A stretch of DNA of 7,304 bases from contig DHQH01000070.1 of NCBI GenBank assembly GCA_002410125.1, positions 287 through 7,590 on the forward strand, read 5' to 3'. Of the stretch, positions 1 to 5,781 are shown one piece after another. A model generated the notes under the pieces. That model saw only the letters and a list, made by a program, of their open reading frames with translations. It had not been told where the DNA came from and did no database searches. The DNA comes from Alphaproteobacteria bacterium UBA5343. GTDB taxonomy: Bacteria > Pseudomonadota > Alphaproteobacteria > RF32 > UBA5343. Both the position numbers and the translations under genes were made by a program. Each line of letters starts with the position of its first letter. Positions within the stretch are counted from its first letter, which is position 1.

Positions 1-611
1 TCACCTACAGCAGTAGAAAGACCTTTACCTTTAAGAACTTTAGCTAAAGCATGGAATACCTCAGCACCCATTCTTAAACCTTCTTTAAAAGTAGGAGCAC
101 CAATAGGACGAATCATAAACTCCTGGAATGCAATAGTTGCATCAGAGTGAGATCCACCATTGATAATGTTCATCATTGGAACTGGAAGAGTACATGCTTG
201 AGTACCACCGATATATTTGTATAAAGGTAAGCAAGATTCTTCTGCCATAGCTTTTGCAACAGCTAGAGAAACACCAAGTATAGCATTAGCACCTAATTTA
301 CCTTTGTTGTCTGTACCGTCTAATTCGATCATAACTTTATCAATTGCTTTTTGATCTTCAGCTTCTAAATCTACTAATGCATCATAAATTGGACCATTTA
401 CAGCTTCAACAGCCTTTAGAACACCTTTACCAAGGTAACGAGATTTATCACCATCTCTAAGTTCTACAGCTTCTCTACTACCAGTAGATGCACCAGATGG
501 AACAGCAGCTCTACCAAAAGCACCTGATTCTAAAAGAACATCAACTTCTACAGTTGGGTTACCTCTTGAGTCTAAGATTTCTCTACCTTGAATATCAATA
601 ATTGCACTCAT
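1..611 (-). CDS. eno: Enolase (phosphopyruvate hydratase), N-terminal part, cut by left window edge
   Basis: Enolase interconverts 2-phosphoglycerate and phosphoenolpyruvate in glycolysis/gluconeogenesis; it is cytoplasmic and Mg-dependent. The reverse strand reads openly from an ATG at 611 to the window edge, giving 203 residues of a protein that is usually about 425-430. The N-terminus carries GREILDSRGNPTVEV (residues 9-23), the mobile substrate loop GASTG (40-44), EAVELRDGDKSRYLGKG (47-63), LGANAILGVSLAVAKA (107-121) and PVPMMNIINGG followed by SHSD with His155 and QEFMIRP with Glu164, which correspond to active-site positions. The catalytic Lys and the metal-binding Asp/Glu residues of the barrel lie outside the window. 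The start is supported by an AAGGA ribosome site at 620-624, 8 nt upstream. Its PEP product is a substrate of the adjacent KdsA. The N-terminal part looks alphaproteobacterial, while residues about 146-203 resemble Bacteroidetes enolases (see findings). Identification is certain. Confidence 0.97.
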   Translation of the reverse strand, partial: MSAIIDIQGREILDSRGNPTVEVDVLLESGAFGRAAVPSGASTGSREAVELRDGDKSRYLGKGVLKAVEAVNGPIYDALVDLEAEDQKAIDKVMIELDGTDNKGKLGANAILGVSLAVAKAMAEESCLPLYKYIGGTQACTLPVPMMNIINGGSHSDATIAFQEFMIRPIGAPTFKEGLRMGAEVFHALAKVLKGKGLSTAVG

Positions 612-654
612 TAATTTTTTCCTTCATATTTGTTAAATTAAAAACTTAGTTAGT

Positions 655-681
655 TGTATATCTTTTATTTATTAATTTCAA
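655..681 (-). promoter_or_regulatory. Candidate promoter for eno
   Basis: In the 77-bp gap between kdsA and eno the reverse strand shows TTGAAA (complement of 676-681, 5 of 6 matches to TTGACA) and, after 15 bp, TATACA (complement of 655-660, 4 of 6 matches to TATAAT). The 15-bp spacer is short, and TACAAC at a 17-bp spacing is an alternative -10. Its main support is that almost the same layout occurs upstream of kdsA. No hairpin terminator separates kdsA from eno, so eno is probably also reached by read-through from kdsA. Inferred from sequence only. Confidence 0.4.
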
Positions 682-688
682 CTTAATT

Positions 689-1522
689 TTAACCTAGCGA
701 TTTTGCTAAATTATCAAAAGCTTGAAACTCTCTTAAAACTTTTTCCATATCAGATAGTTTGATTGAGTTTGGACCATCTGAAAATGCTTTATCTGGATTG
801 TCATGGGTTTCTATAAAGATGGCTGCAATACCTGTAGATAGAGCACATTTTGCTAATACTGGAGCAAATTCTCTTTGTCCGCCAGTTGAAGCACCTTTAC
901 CACCTGGTTGTTGTACAGCATGAGTTGCATCCATAATAACTGGGCAACCTGTGTTTTGAACCATTTGAGGGAAACCTCTCATGTCAACAACTAGAGTATT
1001 ATAGCCAAAGCTAGTTCCTCGCTCTGTTAAGCATACATTGTTATTTCCAGAATCTTGAACTTTCTTAACGATATTATCTACATCCCATGGAGCTAAGAAT
1101 TGACCTTTCTTAACATTTACCACTTTACCAGTTTTAGCAGCAGCTACTACTAAATCGGTTTGGCGACATAAAAATGCTGGAATTTGTAACATATCAACCA
1201 CTTTTGCTACTTCTTCACATTGCCATGTTTCATGAACATCTGTTATGATTGGTAAGTTAAATCTATCTTTGATTTCTTGGAATGTTTTTAAGCCTTGTTC
1301 TAAACCAACGCCTCTTTGAGCATTGATTGATGTTCTGTTAGCTTTATCAAAAGAAGCTTTGAAAACATATTTCATACCAATTTTTTCTGTGATTTCTTTT
1401 AACTGGTGAGCCATTTCGATAGCATGGTTATGTGATTCGATTTGACATGGACCACTTAAAAGTGTCATAGGTAAGTCATTACCCATTTCAAAATTGCCGA
1501 TTTTTACATGGTTTTGTTTCAT
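689..1522 (-). CDS. kdsA: 3-deoxy-D-manno-octulosonate 8-phosphate synthase (KDO-8-P synthase), metal-dependent class
   Basis: KdsA condenses PEP with D-arabinose 5-phosphate to give Kdo-8-phosphate, the precursor of the Kdo sugars of LPS inner core; it is cytoplasmic. The 277-residue protein is full length (family about 280). Visible hallmarks are LLSGPCQIES (21-30), FKASFDKANRTS (54-65, with Lys55 and Lys60), ITDVHE (93-98), the Lys139/140-containing VNVKKGQF, LTERGTSFGYN (165-175), MDATHAVQQPGG (197-208) and FIETHDNP...SDGPNS (236-253). Cys26, His201, Glu238 and Asp249 form the metal ligand set of the class II enzymes; the metal-independent E. coli type has Asn at the Cys26 position. The ATG at 1522 is preceded by AAGGA at 1529-1533 with 6-nt spacing. 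It lies upstream of eno, whose product PEP is a substrate, and downstream of pyrG, whose CTP product is needed to activate Kdo. Between pyrG and kdsA there are five transport genes. Identification is certain. Confidence 0.97.
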   Translation of the reverse strand: MKQNHVKIGNFEMGNDLPMTLLSGPCQIESHNHAIEMAHQLKEITEKIGMKYVFKASFDKANRTSINAQRGVGLEQGLKTFQEIKDRFNLPIITDVHETWQCEEVAKVVDMLQIPAFLCRQTDLVVAAAKTGKVVNVKKGQFLAPWDVDNIVKKVQDSGNNNVCLTERGTSFGYNTLVVDMRGFPQMVQNTGCPVIMDATHAVQQPGGKGASTGGQREFAPVLAKCALSTGIAAIFIETHDNPDKAFSDGPNSIKLSDMEKVLREFQAFDNLAKSLG

Positions 1523-1562
1523 GAAAATTCCTTTGGTTTTATTATTTAAACAATGCCGATAA

Positions 1563-1589
1563 TCTATAACTTATTTTTATAAATTTCAA
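1563..1589 (-). promoter_or_regulatory. Candidate promoter for kdsA
   Basis: On the reverse strand TTGAAA (complement of 1584-1589) is followed after 15 bp by TATAGA (complement of 1563-1568), or after 17 bp by TAGATT (complement of 1561-1566). The start codon of kdsA lies about 40 bp downstream. The block GTTGAAATT-ATAAA-A-AAG-TATA-A is nearly the same as that upstream of eno, which supports a real promoter rather than chance AT-rich sequence. The -35 side touches the outer arm of the neighbouring inverted repeat. Inference only; no transcript start can be seen. Confidence 0.4.
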
Positions 1590-1625
1590 CCCAATTTACC
1601 CAATTAAATTGGGTTTTTATTTTTT
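1588..1625 (+). terminator. Hairpin plus T-run, reading as an intrinsic terminator on the + strand
   Basis: AACCCAATT (1588-1596) can pair with AATTGGGTT (1607-1615) in a 9-bp stem; alternatively ACCCAATT (1598-1605) pairs with AATTGGGT (1607-1614) almost without a loop. The right arm runs into a T-rich tail on the + strand (1614-1625, a single A). For the minus-strand transporter transcript, which ends with the stop codon at 1624-1626, the stem is preceded by an A-tract but not followed by a U-run. It is therefore a poor intrinsic terminator in that direction. The repeated CCCAATT units may instead be an operator. The structure is visible; its function is inferred. Confidence 0.4.
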
Positions 1626-2340
1626 ACCCTATAATTAGCTTTGTTACTTCATCTATAGAAGTTTTAGATATTTTTGTATCTAATATCTTCTGACCTTGTT
1701 TTAAGGTTATTACCCTATCGGCAACACGAAAAACATCTGATAATCGATGGCTTATGATTATTACAGAGACCTCTAAGTATTTAAGATTCTCTATCATCTC
1801 TAATACTCCGTTTGTTTCCTTTATAGATAGAGCGGAGGTTGGCTCATCGAGGATTAAAATATCAGGGTTTGAAATTAATGATTGAGCAATAGCAACAGCT
1901 TGTTGTTGTCCCCCGGATAGATTACTCACGACATCTGTTGCTTTAATGTTAACTTTTAATTTTTGTAACAATTCTGATGTATTTTTTATCATTTTATCTT
2001 TATCTAAGATAATTTTGTTTTTTAATATTTCTCTTCCTAAATATATATTTTCCCAAACGGTTTGCTGTTTACACAAATTAAGAGACTGATAAACCATTGA
2101 TATACCAATTTCTCTGGTAATAGATGGAATTATGTTTATTACTTCTTCTTCCTTGTAATATAATTGTCCAGATGATAACTTTTCAGAACCTGTGATACAT
2201 TTCATTAAGGTTGATTTACCTGCTCCATTATCTCCTGTTATAGCAAGCACTTCACCTTTATTTAGATGAAATGATAAATTATCTAAAACGATATTGTTCT
2301 CATATTTTTTGGTAATATTCTTAGTTTCTAATATTTTCAT
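1624..2340 (-). CDS. Sugar ABC importer ATP-binding protein, single-domain (FrcA/RbsA-like)
   Basis: This cytoplasmic ATPase would power the sugar importer formed with the two preceding genes. The 238 residues hold one complete ABC domain: Walker A GDNGAGKST (36-44), Q-loop Gln85 in VYQSLNL, signature LSGGQ (141-145) followed by QQAVAIAQSL, Walker B ILILDE (161-166) with catalytic Glu166, and switch histidine His198 in IIISHRLSDVF. E. coli RbsA, AraG and XylG carry two fused ABC domains of about 500 residues in total. This one has a single domain, as in the FrcA type of rhizobial fructose/ribose/mannose importers, so a homodimer is expected. The ENIYLGREI stretch (97-105) fits the carbohydrate-uptake CUT2 group. 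The ATG at 2340 lies 20 bp inside the 3' end of the permease gene, and the only upstream Shine-Dalgarno-like sequence is the weak AAAGAAA, so translation is probably coupled to the permease. The family is certain; the substrate is unknown. Confidence 0.92.
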   Translation of the reverse strand: MKILETKNITKKYENNIVLDNLSFHLNKGEVLAITGDNGAGKSTLMKCITGSEKLSSGQLYYKEEEVINIIPSITREIGISMVYQSLNLCKQQTVWENIYLGREILKNKIILDKDKMIKNTSELLQKLKVNIKATDVVSNLSGGQQQAVAIAQSLISNPDILILDEPTSALSIKETNGVLEMIENLKYLEVSVIIISHRLSDVFRVADRVITLKQGQKILDTKISKTSIDEVTKLIIG

Positions 2341-3247
2341 TTTCTTTACTCTTTTGTTTATTAGAAATAATCGCTAATATTAAGATGATACCTATAATTA
2401 CTTGCTGATAATAGCTTGTAACTGACAATAAATTTAAGCCGTTTTGTAAAATACCTATCACTAATACCCCTGCTAATGTCCCTGTTATGGTGTATTTACC
2501 ACCAAATAAACTTGTGCCACCTAGTATAACTGCTGTTATGGCACTCATTTCATACATAAAACCTACTGATGGGTCAGCTGTATTCATTCGACCTATAGTT
2601 ATCAGACCTGCAATACCGCATAAAAAAGCTGATATTATATATGCTAGGCATTTATATTTGGATGTCTTAACTCCTGCATTAAAACTGGCTTGTTCATTAT
2701 CTCCTATAAATGCAAAATAATGACCTGTTTTTGTTTTATTCTTTATAAAATAACATAAAACAAATGTTATTATAAATATTATTATTGGTACTGGAATCAT
2801 AAACAATCTGCCTTGCCCTATAAACTTTATAGCATCAGGTAAACCATAGATTGGAAGTGCATCTGTTACTATATAACCAAGACCTCTTACAATACTCATT
2901 GTTGCAAGAGTTACTATGAAAGCAGGATATCTTTTATACCCTATAATATATCCATTGATTAAACCTATAAATATTGCAGAAACAATAGATAAAATAATTA
3001 TTAAAAGGGGATTATCTAAAGCTAGAGTTACTGCAAAACATGAACTAAAGGCTAAAATAGAGCCAACTGATAAATCTATACCAGATGTTGCTATAACAAA
3101 ACTCATACCTAGAGATATTATACCTATTATTGATGAGGCTAGTAATATGTTAGATATATTTTGATATGTTAAAAAATATGGAGAGATACAAGCAAAAATT
3201 ATCACCAATATTAATAACATAAAATATATATTTAATTTTCTTAGCAT
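2321..3247 (-). CDS. Sugar ABC importer permease, RbsC/CUT2 family (BPD_transp_2)
   Basis: This inner-membrane subunit forms the translocation path of the sugar importer, probably as a homodimer. The 308-residue protein has about eight to ten hydrophobic segments (for example 8-23, 35-55, 80-103, 150-168, 200-217, 235-250, 256-272, 280-295) and is close to E. coli RbsC in length (321). Family motifs seen are SGIDLSVGS (55-63), FIVTLATMSIVRG (110-122), the cytoplasmic loop FIGDNEQASFNAGV (180-193), the RbsC-like block AITAVILGGTSLFGG (236-250) with TITGTLAGVLVIGIL following it, and LQNGLNLLSV. The start at 3247 is 1 nt after the stop of the binding-protein gene, with no clear Shine-Dalgarno sequence, so coupled translation is likely. 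The C-terminus is a charged tail overlapping the ATPase gene. ATA accounts for 11 of the first 13 isoleucine codons, unlike kdsA and eno. The family is sure; the sugar cannot be told. Confidence 0.93.
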   Translation of the reverse strand: MLRKLNIYFMLLILVIIFACISPYFLTYQNISNILLASSIIGIISLGMSFVIATSGIDLSVGSILAFSSCFAVTLALDNPLLIIILSIVSAIFIGLINGYIIGYKRYPAFIVTLATMSIVRGLGYIVTDALPIYGLPDAIKFIGQGRLFMIPVPIIIFIITFVLCYFIKNKTKTGHYFAFIGDNEQASFNAGVKTSKYKCLAYIISAFLCGIAGLITIGRMNTADPSVGFMYEMSAITAVILGGTSLFGGKYTITGTLAGVLVIGILQNGLNLLSVTSYYQQVIIGIILILAIISNKQKSKENENIRN

Positions 3248-3248
3248 A

Positions 3249-4190
3249 TTATTTCACATATTCTAATAATGGATTATCACTATTGAGAACCTCTTTATCT
3301 AAGGTTAGAACAGGAATATATTGATTATATTCTAGGTATTTATTATTTGATAGGTATTTTTCTAGTGCATGCCCACCTATTAGATAAGGAAGTTGAGCTA
3401 TTGATGCTGAAATTCTATCTTCTTTGATTGCTCTTACAGCATCGACTGTTCCATCTATTCCAATTATTGATATATTTGTAATCTTTTTAGATATTAATGT
3501 TTCTGCAGCTCCTAGAGCCATCATATCATTTGCTGCGAATATAATATCTAAATCTTTGTGTCTTGTGATAATATCATTAGTAATATTAGCTGCTGTTATA
3601 TTGTCCCAGTTTGCTGGAAGACTAGCTATGACATCAATATCCTCGTTTATATTTTCTATAAAACCGTTTTTTCTTAATTTGCTAGCTCTATGTCCTGTTG
3701 TTCCCTCTAGGATTAAGGCTTTTCCTTTTATGTTATTATCTTTGAGGTAAATAGCTGCTTTTTTACCTAATTCATAATTATTTGAACCTACAGAAAACAG
3801 GATATTTAAATTATTTTCTCTTGCAAATTCTTCACTAATACCACCATCTAAATCAATCAAGTCAATATTATGATTAGCTGCTTTATGTAAACATGGTAAA
3901 AGATTGGAAGCGTTAACTGCTGAAAATATGATTGCTTTGGGTTTCTTTTGAATGACCGTTTCACAAATATCTAGTTGATTATTTGCATCTTGGTCATTAT
4001 TGGAGCTATAAATACCTATCTTAACATTATTTTTCTTTGCTGTGTCTTTTATTCCTTGTCTTACAACTTTCCAATAAGGATTGGAGATACCTTTAAGGAT
4101 GAATGCTATTTCTCTTTCTTCGTTTTTAGAACAAGAGATAATTAGAAGGTTTGCAAGTATTATTAATATAAGTTTTTGAAAAGTTTTCAT
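3249..4190 (-). CDS. Sugar-binding lipoprotein of the ABC importer, RbsB-like (Peripla_BP_4)
   Basis: This protein captures the sugar outside the inner membrane and delivers it to the RbsC-type permease encoded next. The 313 residues begin with a lipoprotein signal peptide whose lipobox IISC places the lipidated cysteine at residue 20. Classic ribose-binding proteins are soluble, so membrane anchoring is a departure. The rest aligns by eye along its length with E. coli RbsB: GISNPYW (34-40), LDGG (114-117), GTTGHRASKLRKNGF (163-177), LPANW (191-195), FAANDMMALG (218-227), IGIDGTVDAV (243-252), SIAQLPYLIG (263-272). Of the RbsB contact residues, Asn37, Asp115, Arg173, Asn221, Asp246 and Gln266 are kept; the aromatics become Tyr39, Trp40 and Trp195, and Arg90 of RbsB is Gly116. 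The ligand is therefore probably a monosaccharide or related polyol but not certainly ribose. A strong AAGGAG at 4197-4202, 6 nt from the ATG, supports the start. The three-gene order matches frcBCA. Confidence 0.92.
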   Translation of the reverse strand: MKTFQKLILIILANLLIISCSKNEEREIAFILKGISNPYWKVVRQGIKDTAKKNNVKIGIYSSNNDQDANNQLDICETVIQKKPKAIIFSAVNASNLLPCLHKAANHNIDLIDLDGGISEEFARENNLNILFSVGSNNYELGKKAAIYLKDNNIKGKALILEGTTGHRASKLRKNGFIENINEDIDVIASLPANWDNITAANITNDIITRHKDLDIIFAANDMMALGAAETLISKKITNISIIGIDGTVDAVRAIKEDRISASIAQLPYLIGGHALEKYLSNNKYLEYNQYIPVLTLDKEVLNSDNPLLEYVK

Positions 4191-4207
4191 ATATAACTCC
4201 TTTAATA

Positions 4208-5314
4208 TTAGTCAATATTAATTACTTTTCCGTTTTTAATCAACATTAAACTTGCCTTGGAGTGGACTTGGCCATTTTCATCGATTGAGAGGTTGTCGCC
4301 TATTGCACCGTTCCAGTTATTAATAGAGTGTAATATTTTGATAACTTCTTCATTATGAGGCTTTTCATCTGGTAGGCTTACTGCATTTTCATAAGCATAT
4401 ATCAACATATCAATCATATCATAAGTATTTGCTACACAGCCACCTAAAGATAATTTGCTTCGTTTGGCAAATTTTTTAGCGAAATCATTAGTTCCACTTG
4501 CATCAGAGACAAACCAAGATCCTTCAAATAACTCTTTTTCTGCAATTAATGAAAAATAATCAACGGTTGTCACTGGAATGTCATAACCTGTTTCTATCAT
4601 TTGTTTTTTGATAATTTCCATTGATGGGCTGGCGGCTAACAGTAATAAAATATCAGCATCTTTGTCTTTTAGCTTAGCGATTTGAGTTCTATAATCTCTA
4701 TCATCCATAGAAGTCTCAATTTTATAAGCAATTTTGATGCCTGCTTTTTCTAAGGCTGGGATATAAGTGTCAATTAATTCATAATCGGTCTTGGATTTCT
4801 GATGCCAGATACCTATGGTTTTGATTTTTTCTTGCTTTAGTTTATCAATTAAAACGGAGATTTGTGCTGATGGCGGGGTTGAGTGATTGAAATTATATTT
4901 ACCATCAACAACAGAAGTTCCCCAGCTACAAGAAAAATTGATAATATTTTTATCTTTGATAATACCTTTTATAACATCTACAAAACCCCAAATAGATGTG
5001 ATTGCATCAGTTTTTTCTACAGAGATTAATCTATTGGTGTTAGTTGCTACTTTACTTGGCATTAATTGATTATCTTCAAATACTAACTCATAATCATATT
5101 TAGTGTTTTTAGCCTTCCATTTATCTAAGGCCATATTCATTGCTGTTTTACTTGCAAGACCAACGGAGGCAACATCTCCGGTTAATGGTAGAGTAGAACC
5201 AATTTTAATTAGTGGTTTTGACTTTTTAGCTACAGGTTTTTGTTTGGTATTTAACAATAATATTAAAGCAATGATTGCTAGAATAAAAATTGTTAGCTTT
5301 GCATATTTGGACAT
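4208..5314 (-). CDS. Branched-chain-amino-acid-type (LivK-like) extracytoplasmic substrate-binding protein, orphan
   Basis: This is a periplasmic-binding-protein fold of the LivK/Peripla_BP_6 group, which usually serves amino acid or amide ABC importers. In the 368 residues the family opening IKIGSTLPLTGDVASVG (36-52) is clear, followed by the hinge-side DYRTQIAKLK (208-217), ANTYDMIDMLIYAYE (295-309) and the C-terminal GAIGDNLSIDENGQV (336-350). Residues 7-21 form a strongly hydrophobic stretch after a basic N-terminus, but I see neither an Ala-X-Ala cleavage site nor a lipobox cysteine. It may therefore stay anchored by an uncleaved signal helix, followed by a Lys-rich linker (24-33). A GGAGG at 5320-5324, 5 nt from the ATG, is a strong ribosome site. 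It sits 14 bp after the YdcZ-like gene and 17 bp before the sugar-binding protein gene. No LivH, LivM, LivG or LivF partner is in the window, and the neighbouring RbsC-type importer is a different class. Its ligand and partner are unknown. Confidence 0.88.
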   Translation of the reverse strand: MSKYAKLTIFILAIIALILLLNTKQKPVAKKSKPLIKIGSTLPLTGDVASVGLASKTAMNMALDKWKAKNTKYDYELVFEDNQLMPSKVATNTNRLISVEKTDAITSIWGFVDVIKGIIKDKNIINFSCSWGTSVVDGKYNFNHSTPPSAQISVLIDKLKQEKIKTIGIWHQKSKTDYELIDTYIPALEKAGIKIAYKIETSMDDRDYRTQIAKLKDKDADILLLLAASPSMEIIKKQMIETGYDIPVTTVDYFSLIAEKELFEGSWFVSDASGTNDFAKKFAKRSKLSLGGCVANTYDMIDMLIYAYENAVSLPDEKPHNEEVIKILHSINNWNGAIGDNLSIDENGQVHSKASLMLIKNGKVINID

Positions 5315-5328
5315 CTAAACCTCCATGA

Positions 5329-5772
5329 TTAGAGTTTTTTAACTAAAAATGCTCCAAGAATAACTAAACATACCCCTATTATCTTGCCAATTGAGATTGG
5401 GTTTTGCTTAAAACCGATTAATCCGTAATGATCTATAATGATTGAAGCTATTACTTGAGCTGCAATCACTAAAGTCAAGAAACTGGCAACTCCAATTTTT
5501 GGTGCAGCGATGATTGAGGCTGCGATATAAAAAGCTCCCAATAATCCACCAAGCCAAGCAATTTTAGGAACAGAGATTAATGTTGACATGCTTGGGAGTG
5601 GGGTTTTTGTTATAAACAGAGCTATTATTACCCCTATTGCACCAACTATAAAAGAAATTGATGATGCGAATAAAGGTGATGTATCTTTGGATAGGAAGTT
5701 ATTTAGCCCTATTTGCACTGGAAGTCCTGCCCCTGCTATAATAGCTAATATAACAAATATATTATAACTCAT
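5329..5772 (-). CDS. YdcZ-like DMT-superfamily inner membrane protein (DUF606)
   Basis: This small integral membrane protein of 147 residues has five predicted hydrophobic helices (roughly 4-21, 34-54, 70-90, 95-113, 128-145). That is the size and topology of the YdcZ/DUF606 family, a half-size branch of the drug/metabolite transporter superfamily. The opening with AGAGLPVQIGLNNFL (13-27), the WLGGLLGAFYI block (73-83) and the C-terminal GKIIGVCLVILGAFL (129-143) fit that family. Members are regarded as possible exporters working as homo- or hetero-dimers; no substrate is established, and none can be read here. The ATG at 5772 is 12 bp beyond the pyrG stop, with an AAGGA ribosome site at 5782-5786, so it is probably co-transcribed with pyrG. 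Only one such gene is present, so it would have to act as a homodimer or with a partner elsewhere. The family call is good; the function is open. Confidence 0.85.
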   Translation of the reverse strand: MSYNIFVILAIIAGAGLPVQIGLNNFLSKDTSPLFASSISFIVGAIGVIIALFITKTPLPSMSTLISVPKIAWLGGLLGAFYIAASIIAAPKIGVASFLTLVIAAQVIASIIIDHYGLIGFKQNPISIGKIIGVCLVILGAFLVKKL

Positions 5773-5781
5773 TAAAACTAT

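Noticed and set aside
612..688. Small RNA or riboswitch in the kdsA-eno gap
   Set aside because: Only AT-rich sequence with a promoter-like block and the eno ribosome site is seen; no stable stem or known aptamer pattern.
2487..3164. Two + strand open frames of 77 and 82 residues (2487-2720 and 2916-3164)
   Set aside because: They lie wholly antisense to the RbsC-type permease, which has clear family motifs; they have no recognisable domain and arise from its low-complexity hydrophobic codons.
3424..3750. + strand open frame of 108 residues antisense to the sugar-binding lipoprotein gene
   Set aside because: It is an antisense shadow of a gene with end-to-end similarity to RbsB; no ribosome site or recognisable family was seen.
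4887..5318. + strand open frames of 60 and 71 residues (4887-5069 and 5103-5318)
   Set aside because: Both are antisense to the LivK-like gene and show no family motif.
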